A DNA stretch of 64,000 bases from an uncultured Blastocatellia bacterium (lineage in GTDB: Bacteria > Acidobacteriota > Blastocatellia > HR10), in the NCBI GenBank assembly GCA_937934295.1, contig CALHAI010000006.1:62001-126000 (forward strand). Reading direction: 5' to 3'. Position 1 is the first letter of the stretch; every line of letters starts with the position of its first letter. This document shows, piece by piece, positions 34,918 through 43,355 of the stretch. The position numbers and the translations under genes were made by a program. The notes beneath the pieces were generated by a model. The model did not search any database, had not been told where the DNA came from, and worked only from the letters and a program-made list of their open reading frames with translations.

Positions 34918-35540
34918 AGACATTAGGGAGCGCGCCCCTTTTGTACCTCATCACTGATCGGAACCTCTGCACGTCACGTTCCGTCCTCGATCTCATCGCG
35001 GAAGCGGCGCGCGCTGGCGTGGATCTGATTCAGATCCGCGAGAGGGATCTGCCGACGCGAGAGCTATGCGCGCTCGTCGAGGAAGCGGCGGCGCGAATGG
35101 CTGGGACGTCAGCGCGGTTACTCGTCAACGATCGCGTGGATGTCGCCGTAACCTGTGGGGCGCATGGCGTTCATCTGACGACGCGATCGCTGCCCGTCGC
35201 GGTCGCGCGAGAGCTTGTCGGGTCGGATTTTTTGATTGGCGCTTCGACGCATTCGCTAGAAGAAGCACGACAAGCGGAGGCCGAGGGGGCGGACTTCCTC
35301 GTCCTCGGCCCCATCTTCGAGACGCCGAGCAAAATGCCTTATGGGCCACCGCTCGGCCTGGAAGCGTTCGCGCGCATAGCGGCGACGCTTCGCCTCCCCG
35401 TCCTCGCCATCGGCGGCATCACTCCAGAGAACGCCCCGCAGGTGCTCGCACATCGGGCAGCGGGCATCGCCGCCATTCGCATGTTTGCTGAGGCCCAACA
35501 GCTCGCGCCGCTGGTTGCCCGGCTCAAAGGGCTCCGATGA
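34914..35540 (+). CDS. thiE: Thiamine-phosphate synthase
   Basis: ThiE joins hydroxymethylpyrimidine diphosphate and thiazole phosphate to make thiamine phosphate. The 208-residue TIM barrel shows VDLIQIRERDLPTREL, SARLLVNDRVDVAVTCGAHGVHL, GASTHSLEEA, FLVLGPIFETPSKMPYGPPLG and VLAIGGITPENAPQVL, the usual diphosphate and thiazole sites. The start ATG 34914 overlaps the small membrane protein gene; the frame is open further upstream but starts there would lie inside that gene. No THI-box riboswitch or other thi genes are visible. Confidence 0.94.
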   Translation: MKTLGSAPLLYLITDRNLCTSRSVLDLIAEAARAGVDLIQIRERDLPTRELCALVEEAAARMAGTSARLLVNDRVDVAVTCGAHGVHLTTRSLPVAVARELVGSDFLIGASTHSLEEARQAEAEGADFLVLGPIFETPSKMPYGPPLGLEAFARIAATLRLPVLAIGGITPENAPQVLAHRAAGIAAIRMFAEAQQLAPLVARLKGLR

Positions 35541-35552
35541 GCGCCCCATCGT

Positions 35553-36218
35553 TCACAATTCGGCGACGCCTTTGACGATGAGTGCCAGCGTCAGCGCTCC
35601 TCCGGCCGTCGTCCCCACCGGCGCGACAAGCAACGTATATCGAGAGGCCAAGTCCATGACCGCGGGGATCGTCTTATATCCCTCCGCCGAACGAAGACTG
35701 AGCCCGGCCGGATGATTCGTCCCGGCCGCCTTGGCGCTTAGTCTCACCAACTCCTCAAACGAATAGCGCGCCGTCGCATCTTGATCCAGATCGGCTGGGA
35801 CGAGCAAGAGGAAGTCGCGATTGGGAGCGATGCCCATGTGATTGCCGTCTGCCGGATACAATGCGTACCGCAGTGTGTAGGCGCCCGGCTTGATCGCCTG
35901 TCCCCGATAATCGGTCGTCGGTTGCGGAAATATGATCACGCCGATGAAGGTGGATTCTTCCAGCCCCGCGTACACGACGTCGGGCTCCGCCGTCTTCCCC
36001 GCATGAAGGGGAACGGTGGCGCGAAACCAAATCTCGCATACCACGCGCCCATCGGCTTGGAGAACACGATACCCCTTTTCCTCTAGGGCCTTTCGGACAG
36101 ATTCCGGGATGGATGATGCCGTCAGCGGACCAATGGTTTCCACCCACCCCCCCTGAGCGAGAGTCGGGCAGACGAGGCCCACCATGAGGATGAAGGCCCT
36201 CATATGAGACCGTCGCAT
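35553..36218 (-). CDS. Secreted protein of unknown function
   Basis: ATG 36218 is preceded by GGAGGGAG. The 221-residue protein has a signal peptide (MRAFILMVGLVCPTLAQG) and a beta-rich mature part. It includes VRKALEEKGYRVLQADGRVVCEIWFR and the block QAIKPGAYTLRYALYPADGNHMGIAPNRDFLLLVP. That block resembles conserved acidobacterial secreted proteins often annotated as hypothetical. No catalytic motif is recognised. It follows the DUF1326-like gene on the same strand after 103 bases. Confidence 0.75.
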   Translation of the reverse strand: MRRSHMRAFILMVGLVCPTLAQGGWVETIGPLTASSIPESVRKALEEKGYRVLQADGRVVCEIWFRATVPLHAGKTAEPDVVYAGLEESTFIGVIIFPQPTTDYRGQAIKPGAYTLRYALYPADGNHMGIAPNRDFLLLVPADLDQDATARYSFEELVRLSAKAAGTNHPAGLSLRSAEGYKTIPAVMDLASRYTLLVAPVGTTAGGALTLALIVKGVAEL

Positions 36219-36321
36219 GGCTTCTCCCTCCTACAAGAAGCGCGAGATTCCCCCACACCAGGAGAAGGAGGCCGCGGCCTCGCTCTCAAGCGTTCGTTTC
36301 ACGAAACGAGCGCCTCGGCGC

Positions 36322-36996
36322 TCATTGTGCGAAGTGGCCGACGAAAGCGCCTCGTTTGCCGCTGATGGTCCAGGTGACGCCCAAGCCATCTCCGCGAAAT
36401 TGATTGAGCACGGCGACAGCCGGCATCGCATGTTGGACCGGAGCGAGCGGCGGATAGAAGACCTCCTCATTGCCGCAGATGTGATCCCACTTATTTAAGG
36501 GTCGCGTCTCGATGCGCGCCCATTCGCCCGCGCGCACGATGGCGCGAGTCGCCTGTTCGCCTTCCTCCCAAATGTCGAAGCGAATGGACGCCGCCACCAC
36601 GCGCACGACGTTTCGGAACAATTCGCCAGCCATCGCTTGGGCGAAGCGAAGTAAGGCGTGGCGTTGTTCCGGGCTCGCCCGTTCATCCACGACCAGGACG
36701 GCTTTCGCCGGATACGGTTTCCCCTGAGGGTCTCCGAGCGTCGCGCGCGCTTTCACGACGCCGACGACGCTCAAGCCATCCAGGCGAACGCCCCCCCAGC
36801 TTCCTCGTTGAATGCGCCAAGCGAGGATCGCCTGATCACCCACAAAGCCCGCTTCGGCATTGGCGAAGCAGGGGCCGGTATAGACATCGGCATTGCGCGC
36901 CTCGACGTAGTCGCCGAGGATCTGCTGCGCATGCGCGCTCTCGGAGAAGCCCGCGATTCCCGCGAGCGTGAGCAGAGCCATCATCAGGCTTCGCAT
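36322..36996 (-). CDS. Secreted DUF1326-like protein
   Basis: ATG 36996 follows GGAGGTGAGG. The 224-residue product has a Sec signal with cleavage near ESAHA-QQ. The mature domain starts ILGDYVEARNADVYTGPCFANAE and continues ILAWRIQRGSWGGVRLDGLSVVGVV, the pattern of DUF1326. VVRVVAASIRFD and a C-terminal NKWDHICGNEEVFYPPL segment with a Cys follow. The function of this family is unknown. It sits 88 bases downstream of the 76-residue gene that ends the molybdenum hydroxylase operon and may belong to it. The frame upstream of 36996 has no SD. Confidence 0.75.
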   Translation of the reverse strand: MRSLMMALLTLAGIAGFSESAHAQQILGDYVEARNADVYTGPCFANAEAGFVGDQAILAWRIQRGSWGGVRLDGLSVVGVVKARATLGDPQGKPYPAKAVLVVDERASPEQRHALLRFAQAMAGELFRNVVRVVAASIRFDIWEEGEQATRAIVRAGEWARIETRPLNKWDHICGNEEVFYPPLAPVQHAMPAVAVLNQFRGDGLGVTWTISGKRGAFVGHFAQ

Positions 36997-37084
36997 GGAC
37001 CTCACCTCCCCAAAAATCTCAGTATACTCCGCCGGACGCTTCGCGTCCACCGGAGTCTCAGCCCTCGCCTTGCCGAACAATATC

Positions 37085-37315
37085 TTACCGCACTCGCCCC
37101 GTCCCATAACAAGCCCGATGGGCAGAGGCACACGATTCGGGCTCCACCACAGCGCCATCGGGTCCCAAGCACGTTTGCGTGAAGGCGCACCAGAAGAAAC
37201 CATCATCGGGAGGTGGCGGAGGGGTCGTGGGCGTCTCCGTGTAGAACTGCGTCTTCCACCGCAGGTGCGGGCAGAGCGTCCAGTACACTTCGGCGAATCG
37301 CTCGGCGTCAATCAT
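37085..37315 (-). CDS. 76-residue Cys-containing protein coupled to the molybdenum hydroxylase operon
   Basis: ATG 37315 overlaps the FAD-subunit stop (ATGA at 37312-37315) and has GGAGG 9 bases upstream. The protein is soluble: MIDAERFAEVYWTLCPHLRWKTQ, a Pro-run TPTTPPPPP, then GFFWCAFTQTCLGPDG, ESCASAHRACYG. Five Cys residues and the Trp-Cys and His pattern suggest metal or disulfide chemistry, but no known domain is recognised. Position implies a role with the hydroxylase, for example maturation or electron transfer; this is inference. Confidence 0.7.
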   Translation of the reverse strand: MIDAERFAEVYWTLCPHLRWKTQFYTETPTTPPPPPDDGFFWCAFTQTCLGPDGAVVEPESCASAHRACYGTGRVR

Positions 37316-38310
37316 CGTCGCGTTCCTCCTCCGACAGCTTGCTGGATCGCTCGACGCACGGCGACGCGAGCAAGCTGAATCTTGTACTCGTTCTTCCCCA
37401 GGCTTCGCGCTCTCTGCACGGCGGCGTCGGCCGCCGCTTGCGCGACCTCCTCGGTCACGGCCTTTCCCACGAGGGCGCGTTCGGCTTCCGGCGATGGCCA
37501 GGGGATCGGCGCGACTTGCCCGAGCACGACGCGCGCTGAGCGCACGCGCTGGCCATCGAACACGAGTGCCACCGAAGCCGTCACAAGCGGCCAATCCAGC
37601 ACCTCGCGTTGACGCACCTCATAGGTCGCGCTCACCATCCCCACCGGAGGCGGCGGCACGAGAATCTCGGTCACGATTTCATTCGGCTGCAAATCATATT
37701 CGCGCTCGGCCTCCGACTTCGGGATGCGGAAGAAACGCTCGAGCAGGACTTCGCGCGTCCCCCGCGGGCCGAAAATCCGAAGGCGCGCACCATAGGCGAT
37801 GAGCGCCGGAGCCAAACTCGATGGATTCACGAAATAAGCCGGCCCCTCATTGCCCAGGATCGCGTGGTACCGATTATCCCCTTCCAGGACGAGCGAGCGT
37901 CCTGTCTGGTCGCGAGCCAGAAGGCCGAAGCCCGAGCGGAAGTACCAGCAGCGCGGTCGCTGACAGAGATCCCCGCCGACGGTCCCCATGCTCCGAATTT
38001 GCGGGCTGGTAACGCCGCGAGCCGCCTGCACAAGCGCCGGATAGTGGCGCCAGACATCGGGATGATCGAGAAGCTCCGACAGGGTGACCGTCGCGCCGAT
38101 GCGCAATCCCGTTGACGCCGAGAAGCTGATCCCTCGCAGCTCGGCGATCTCCTTGATGTTGACCAGGCGTCGCGGCCGCACGACGTCATCCTTCATAAGC
38201 GCGAGCAAGTCGGTGCCGCCGGCGAGGATCTCGGTCTCCCCCCACGTGCTCGAGAGCAGCGCAACGGCCTGCTCCTTCGTCGTCGGACTCACGTACTCAA
38301 ACGCGCGCAT
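37312..38310 (-). CDS. Molybdenum hydroxylase, FAD-binding medium subunit
   Basis: The 332-residue subunit (xanthine dehydrogenase/aldehyde oxidoreductase family) passes electrons from the 2Fe-2S subunit to FAD. FAD motifs are ILAGGTDLLALMKDD and GTVGGDLCQRP, and a CO dehydrogenase-type C-terminal domain is present. The sequence after GTVGGDL, CQRPRCWYFRSG, resembles the YagS/PaoB region that holds an extra 4Fe-4S cluster, but only two Cys occur here. ATG 38310 is preceded by GGGAGGGAG. It overlaps the Mo subunit by 14 bases and the 76-residue gene by 4. Confidence 0.92.
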   Translation of the reverse strand: MRAFEYVSPTTKEQAVALLSSTWGETEILAGGTDLLALMKDDVVRPRRLVNIKEIAELRGISFSASTGLRIGATVTLSELLDHPDVWRHYPALVQAARGVTSPQIRSMGTVGGDLCQRPRCWYFRSGFGLLARDQTGRSLVLEGDNRYHAILGNEGPAYFVNPSSLAPALIAYGARLRIFGPRGTREVLLERFFRIPKSEAEREYDLQPNEIVTEILVPPPPVGMVSATYEVRQREVLDWPLVTASVALVFDGQRVRSARVVLGQVAPIPWPSPEAERALVGKAVTEEVAQAAADAAVQRARSLGKNEYKIQLARVAVRRAIQQAVGGGTRR

Positions 38311-40468
38311 GACTCCCTCCCTTCTTCGCCAAGGCCTCCAAGACGCGCTCGGGCGTGAGCGGCAAAAAGGGCACGCGCACGCCGATGGCGTTGGCGACGG
38401 CATTGGAGATGGCCGCTCCCGGCGAGATCACCGGCGGTTCCCCGAGTCCGATGACACCTCGCCGATCGTACTTCTCCCCAGTCATCATGTGGACGACCAA
38501 TTCGCCGATATCCGCCAAGCCCGCCAACTTGTAGAACTCCATGTTCGGATTAAGCATTCGCCCGGTGACCGGGTCCATGATCTTCTCCTCATAGAGGGCG
38601 TAGCTGATGCCCATGATCATGGCGCCGTAGCACTGACTTTCGGCCGTCTTCATATTAATGATCAGGCCACAGTCTTGAACGGCGACCATCTTGTTGATGC
38701 GGACGATGCCCGTCTCGATATCCACGGAGACATCAGCCATCTGCACGCCGGCCGCGCCGGCCGTCGTCAGCTCTCCCGGCCCGGGATTCTCACCGCGCAC
38801 CGTAAGCGGCATGCCATCGAGTCGCGCGCACGCGTGTTCCCACGCGATCGAGCGGCTCGGATCCCCTTTAACCCGAATGCGCCCATCCCACGCTTCGAGC
38901 TGATCCGGCGAGGCGTTGAGCAATGGGGCAATGCGGGCGAAGAGCTGATCCAAGGCGTCGAGAGCCGCTCGGCGCGCCGCCGAACTGACGCCGCCGATAG
39001 TCGTGCTCCCGCCGGATCCACCAGCTGGAGGATACTGAGTGTCTCCGATCCGCACGCGCACGGCCTCCAGCGGAATCCCCAACGTGTCGGCGACGACGAT
39101 GGCGATGGCCGTGCGCGTCCCCGTGCCCAAGTCTTGCGAGCCGAGCTTCACCTCGACCGACCCATCCGGATGAATGGTCAGATCACAGCGGCAGGCATGC
39201 CCGCGTCCGGGCCAGGTGTGGATCGAGACGCCAAGCCCGCGCTTGATCGGCCCGGGCGACGGATCGCCGCGCGGATGCCACCGCTTCTTCCATTCCATCA
39301 GCTCGGCCGCGATCTGCAGCTCTTCGCGATAGACGTCGGCGCGCTCGCCCGCTAACTCAATGTTCTTCAGGAGCAGATCCAGCGGATCCATGCGCAACGC
39401 AGCCGCCAAATCATCGAGCGCAGCCATCGTCAGCAAACACGCCTGCGGATGCAGCGGCGCACGCCACGCCCGCGCCGGCCCGCTATTGGTCACAATCGCG
39501 ATGTGTCGCTTCCGCTGATTGGGAATGCGCAACACATACGGCACCGGGAGCGGACTCGTCGGCGGGATCCCCCCTGTCCCCCACGTCTCCGATTCCCACG
39601 CGATCACCGTCCCATCGCGCTTGGCACCCACGCGAACGCGCCCGTAGTAGGAGGGGCGCGCTCCGGCCACCATCAATTCGGCATCCCGTTCGAGCATGAT
39701 CTTCACGGGTCGTCCACCGGCCATCTTCGAGAGCCGTGCGGCGGCGATCCCCCAACTGTCCGGGCCAAACTTGCTCCCGAATCCGCCCCCAATATGCTCC
39801 TGTTTCACGCGGATGTTGCCCGCCGGAACGCCCAAAGGTCCGGCCATCTGTCCTGCGATCCCGGAGACCGCCTGTGTCGAGATGTGGACAAGCACGTTGT
39901 TCTCCCCCTCCCACTCGACGACGGCGCCGTGCGCTTCCAAACAACAATGCGTGATGAGGGACATGCCATAGAGGCCCTCGGCGACGACTTCCGCCTCACG
40001 AAAAGCGGCATCGGGATCCCCCTCGACCTGCTCGGCCGCCGGACGCGCGCGCTCGCCCGCTGCTTTCGGATCCGTGTCCAGAACGAAATGCGGCAGCTTC
40101 TCATACTCAACGACGATGGCGCGAATGGCGTCCTCAGCCGTTGGCTCATCCACGGCGGCGACGGCGACGACTTCATCGCCTGCCCAGAGGATCTCATCGC
40201 CCACTTTCTTCAGGGGGAGGACCGCCTGCACGCCCGGCATCTTCTCGACCGCGCTCGTGTCCAACCGCGCGATTCGCGCATGCGCATACGGACAGCGCAA
40301 GATCTTCCCGGCGAGCATCCCCGGGCGATTCACATCATAGGTGTATTTGGCCCGCCCGGTCACCTTCTCCGGACCGTCCACGCGCGAGATACGCTTGCCG
40401 ATCAAGCGCCGCCGCTCCGGTTCCGGCCACTTGTATTCCGCCATCTCCATAGCGTCTCGCTCAGCCAT
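38297..40468 (-). CDS. Molybdenum hydroxylase, molybdopterin-binding large subunit
   Basis: The 723-residue catalytic subunit has the a/b hammerhead start (SRVDGPEKVTGRAKYTYD), molybdopterin contacts HIGGGFGSKFG and RAWRAPLHPQ, and GRGHACRCDLTIHPDGS with GSQDLGTGTRTA. The C-terminal GLGEPPVISPGAAISNA has the conserved catalytic Glu. It oxidises an aldehyde or N-heterocycle at a Mo-cytosine or Mo-pterin cofactor; the substrate is unknown. SD GGAGGGTGAG before ATG 40468 lies next to the small-subunit stop. It has no export signal of its own and probably travels with the Tat-tagged small subunit. Confidence 0.93.
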   Translation of the reverse strand: MAERDAMEMAEYKWPEPERRRLIGKRISRVDGPEKVTGRAKYTYDVNRPGMLAGKILRCPYAHARIARLDTSAVEKMPGVQAVLPLKKVGDEILWAGDEVVAVAAVDEPTAEDAIRAIVVEYEKLPHFVLDTDPKAAGERARPAAEQVEGDPDAAFREAEVVAEGLYGMSLITHCCLEAHGAVVEWEGENNVLVHISTQAVSGIAGQMAGPLGVPAGNIRVKQEHIGGGFGSKFGPDSWGIAAARLSKMAGGRPVKIMLERDAELMVAGARPSYYGRVRVGAKRDGTVIAWESETWGTGGIPPTSPLPVPYVLRIPNQRKRHIAIVTNSGPARAWRAPLHPQACLLTMAALDDLAAALRMDPLDLLLKNIELAGERADVYREELQIAAELMEWKKRWHPRGDPSPGPIKRGLGVSIHTWPGRGHACRCDLTIHPDGSVEVKLGSQDLGTGTRTAIAIVVADTLGIPLEAVRVRIGDTQYPPAGGSGGSTTIGGVSSAARRAALDALDQLFARIAPLLNASPDQLEAWDGRIRVKGDPSRSIAWEHACARLDGMPLTVRGENPGPGELTTAGAAGVQMADVSVDIETGIVRINKMVAVQDCGLIINMKTAESQCYGAMIMGISYALYEEKIMDPVTGRMLNPNMEFYKLAGLADIGELVVHMMTGEKYDRRGVIGLGEPPVISPGAAISNAVANAIGVRVPFLPLTPERVLEALAKKGGSHARV

Positions 40469-40471
40469 AGC

Positions 40472-41086
40472 TCACCCTCCTCTCTGCATTCGCGCGGCCT
40501 GTGCGATGGCCGCTCGAATCCCCACATAGGTCCCGCAGCGACAGAGGTTCCCACCCAATCCGGCCACCAGATCCTCCGGCGTGGGATTGGGGTTTCGATC
40601 CAAAAGCGCCTTACAGGCGACGACGAATCCGGGCGTGCAAAAACCACACTGAAGGGCATCGTTCTCGATGAACGCCTGTTGAATCGGATGTAGCTTCCCA
40701 TTCTGCATGAGGCCTTCGACGGTCGTGATCGCTCTCCCCTGCGCTTCGATCGCGAGCACGGAACAGGCATAGACGGGCTTGCCGTCCAAAAGCACGGTAC
40801 AGGCGCCGCACGTCCCGCGATCGCACACCCGTTTGGCGCCGGTCAGCTCGAACTCGTTCCGAAGTGCATCGAGCAAGGTCACGCGCGGCTCAAGCTCCGC
40901 CCGATACGTCTTTCCGTTGATGGTGAACGTCATCGGGACTCTCCCTGGGCCGAAGACTTTCACCTCTGCTCCGGCGACCTTGAGCACGCGCGGCCCGATC
41001 ACCAGCGGGACCGTGAGCGTGATCCCCGAGACTTTCAAGAAATCGCGTCGCGAAAGGCTTCCCGCTCTTGAGTGCTGTTTCTCCAT
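40472..41086 (-). CDS. Molybdenum hydroxylase, Tat-exported 2Fe-2S small subunit
   Basis: The 204-residue protein starts with a twin-arginine signal (LSRRDFLKVSGITLTVPLV). A plant-type ferredoxin domain follows with Cys in RVCDRGTCGACTVLLDGKPVYAC. The all-helical second 2Fe-2S domain has QCGFCTPGF and GGNLCRCGTYVGI. It is the first gene of the operon, so the assembled enzyme is expected outside the cytoplasmic membrane, as for PaoABC/YagTSR. ATG 41086 has GGAGG 10 bases upstream. The 545-base region upstream must hold the promoter. Confidence 0.94.
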   Translation of the reverse strand: MEKQHSRAGSLSRRDFLKVSGITLTVPLVIGPRVLKVAGAEVKVFGPGRVPMTFTINGKTYRAELEPRVTLLDALRNEFELTGAKRVCDRGTCGACTVLLDGKPVYACSVLAIEAQGRAITTVEGLMQNGKLHPIQQAFIENDALQCGFCTPGFVVACKALLDRNPNPTPEDLVAGLGGNLCRCGTYVGIRAAIAQAARMQRGG

Positions 41087-41631
41087 AAGGCCCCATCCTC
41101 CTCATCACCCCGGCGGTGCGCTCTCATGGAGCGAGGGGAGTCCCCGCGTGCGCCAGTCGTTCTGACAACACGGGCAGACCCCACGCACCGAGGATGTGAT
41201 CTGACAAACGTCACGCACATAAGCGATGTCGTTCAATCGCCCGCCTCGAATGAGGCGAACGCCACTGCTCTCCAAATGATTATTGTCATGCCGAAGGGCC
41301 ATGCTCTGAAGCTCCCCGGCGCGAAGACGCGAATCCGCCAAGAGGAAGAAATTCCCTCGCTCCTTGGGGGCGAATCCCGATGCGTTTGAGCGAACGCGAG
41401 TCCTCGCCCGCAGCTCGGCACACACAAAATGCCCGCGCACGAGCCCAGAGGGAGGATCGCTCGAAGAGGCGGATGCTCCACTCACCGCCAATAGCCTCAT
41501 TGCCAGGCTCACCTCGACACTTCGCCTCCGAAATACACGCGCTCACCGTCCCCCTCTCCCTCCGGCATGAGCGAGCCAAATCTTACTGAAGGAACACCGA
41601 AACTGTCAACGCGCCAGCGCGCGCCTTCCTC
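41087..41631. other. Gene-poor stretch upstream of the hydroxylase operon
   Basis: This is the largest gap in the window. On the minus strand an open frame from ATG 41500 (AGGTGA 8 bases upstream) to TGA 41105-41107 would encode 131 residues ending in a CPCC-containing tail, 18 bases before the hydroxylase gene. Its composition and lack of recognisable domains leave it unproven. A perfect hairpin CGCCTC-GAAT-GAGGCG lies at 41242-41257, and an A/T-rich patch at about 41268-41290 could hold a minus-strand promoter. No RNA gene is recognised. Confidence 0.4.
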
Positions 41632-42765
41632 TCAAGGGGTATGGGCATCCGAGCGAAAATCCTCAAGCGTGAGATATCCGACGATGTAGCCGTTGGCATC
41701 GAGCACGGCGGTGGCGCCCAGGCCATTGCGGCGCAGCACGCGATGCGCTTCCCAGAGCGGTGTCTCCGGATGGACGAACAGTAAGGGAGCGACCGGCCGC
41801 ATGACCTCTCGAATAGTCGTCTGCGCCCATCGCTCGCGCGGCAGTGCCTGAAGAGCGGGCACGAGCAAGATGCCGTGCAACCGGCGGTCACGCGAGACGG
41901 GGAACGTTCGGCTCCGATACATCGTCAGCACGCGCGCGGCCAATTCTTCAACGGTCATCTCCGGCGGCAAAAGCGCTGGGGGATCGCGCATGACGTCCGC
42001 GACGCGAATGCGCCGCATCTGATCCGCCTGCTTGAGGGAAAGGCGGCTGCTCTCGGCGACATCGCGGAGGAAGATCCCGATCAGGATGGACCACGCTCCG
42101 GCGAAGAGATCGGCGCTCGTGCGCGCGCGCAACGCCCAGAAGACGCCCAAGCCGATGAGCAGATACGCGATACCTTGCCCCACTCCAATGGCCCACCGAC
42201 TCGCCCGCCAGTAATCCCCCCATCGTGCCCACAACCATGCTCGGAAGATGCGCCCCCCATCCAGGGGAAATCCCGGCAGCAGGTTGAAGAGTGCCAGGAT
42301 CAGATTCGAGAGCGCTAGATAATTTGTGATGAGTGCCGCCGGTCGCGAGTCGAAGACGGAGGTGCTCAATTGATTCAGGAGGAAGAACATGACGGCGTAA
42401 AGGAAACTCGCGCTCGGGCCCGCGACGGCAATCCGAAATTCGGCACCCGGCGAATACGCCTCATGCTCGAAGCGCGCGAACCCGCCAAACAGATGGAGCG
42501 TGATGTCGTAGATGCGTATGCCTTCGGCGCGCGCGACCAGCGCGTGCCCGATCTCATGTCCAAGCACCGAGAGGAACAACAGGAGCGTCGTCCCCACTCC
42601 GAGCGCCCAATAGGCGAAGGGATGGAATCCCTGCAGGTGATGGGGGAGATAAAAGACCGAGACGGCGTACACATGCAGGAGAACGACAGGGATCCAGCCA
42701 TAGCTCACGCGAATCGGGATGCGAAAGAGCGTCGCCACGTGGATCGGTCGGAGTCGCACGACCAT
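41632..42765 (-). CDS. Site-2-protease-like (M50) membrane metalloprotease with CBS domains
   Basis: The ~377-residue intramembrane zinc protease has about six helices. The zinc motif is SVLGHEIGHALVA in an early helix and the third ligand is in PGFPLDGGRIF; a C-terminal CBS pair starts around IRVADVMRDPPALLPPEMTV and IREVMRPVAPLLFVHPETP. This is the S2P/SpoIVFB-type layout, where nucleotide binding to the CBS pair can control proteolysis. The start is unclear: ATG 42765 directly abuts GAGGAG, GTG 42759 would have ideal spacing, and TTG 42783 is also in frame. It follows the HtrA and peptidoglycan-binding genes. Confidence 0.88.
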   Translation of the reverse strand: MVVRLRPIHVATLFRIPIRVSYGWIPVVLLHVYAVSVFYLPHHLQGFHPFAYWALGVGTTLLLFLSVLGHEIGHALVARAEGIRIYDITLHLFGGFARFEHEAYSPGAEFRIAVAGPSASFLYAVMFFLLNQLSTSVFDSRPAALITNYLALSNLILALFNLLPGFPLDGGRIFRAWLWARWGDYWRASRWAIGVGQGIAYLLIGLGVFWALRARTSADLFAGAWSILIGIFLRDVAESSRLSLKQADQMRRIRVADVMRDPPALLPPEMTVEELAARVLTMYRSRTFPVSRDRRLHGILLVPALQALPRERWAQTTIREVMRPVAPLLFVHPETPLWEAHRVLRRNGLGATAVLDANGYIVGYLTLEDFRSDAHTP

Positions 42766-42801
42766 CTCCTCGCGTTTTCGCAAGGCACAAGAGTCCGCCG
42801 A

Positions 42802-43344
42802 TCACAATAAGGGCGGCGACCGATGGACGGGCGAAGTCGTGGAGCCCATTGAGGACGCCGCCGGATGAAGCCCCAATCGGTAGAGCGCGTGCGCCGTCGG
42901 ATACCCGGTCACTTCGATCCCCTCCGCCTCTTGAAATCGCTTCATCGCCTCGACGGTCCGCGCATCATATACGCCCGTCGGAGGCCCCTCCAAGAATCCG
43001 CGTTCGATCAGGGCTAATTGAATCTCGCGCACGCGCTCGCGCGGGATCAGCCCACCGGGCCGAAGGACAAGGCGACGCGCCGTTTGCGGGGGTGCGGAGG
43101 CGTGACGGCGCGGCCTTGCAATACGCCGATTCCGCGCCGCAGACGCGCGCGAGCGCGCAACAGGCTTTCGCGAGCGCTGTGCCAGCGAGCGAGCCCTCGG
43201 CTTCCGAGAAGCCGGCGTCTTCGAGCGCGCGCTCTGTCGGCGTTGAGCGAGCGCTTCTCCCTCGCGCTCCTCCCACCTCGGGATCATCGGAAGGAGCAGG
43301 AGGAGCGCCACCATGCTCGCCGCAATTCGAACGATCACTCTCAC
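42802..43344 (-). CDS. Secreted basic protein with C-terminal peptidoglycan-binding domain
   Basis: The 180-residue protein has a signal peptide (MRVIVRIAASMVALLLLLPMI). A long Arg/Lys/Ala/Ser-rich linker covers about residues 33-95, and a PG_binding_1 domain starts near IPRERVREIQLALIERGFLEG and includes YDARTVEAMKRFQEAEGI. It likely attaches to the cell wall. The linker is strongly basic and low in complexity. It begins 11 bases after the htrA stop and precedes the S2P-like gene, so all three are probably one operon. Confidence 0.82.
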   Translation of the reverse strand: MRVIVRIAASMVALLLLLPMIPRWEEREGEALAQRRQSARSKTPASRKPRARSLAQRSRKPVARSRASAARNRRIARPRRHASAPPQTARRLVLRPGGLIPRERVREIQLALIERGFLEGPPTGVYDARTVEAMKRFQEAEGIEVTGYPTAHALYRLGLHPAASSMGSTTSPVHRSPPLL

Positions 43345-43355
43345 AACGCCCCCTC

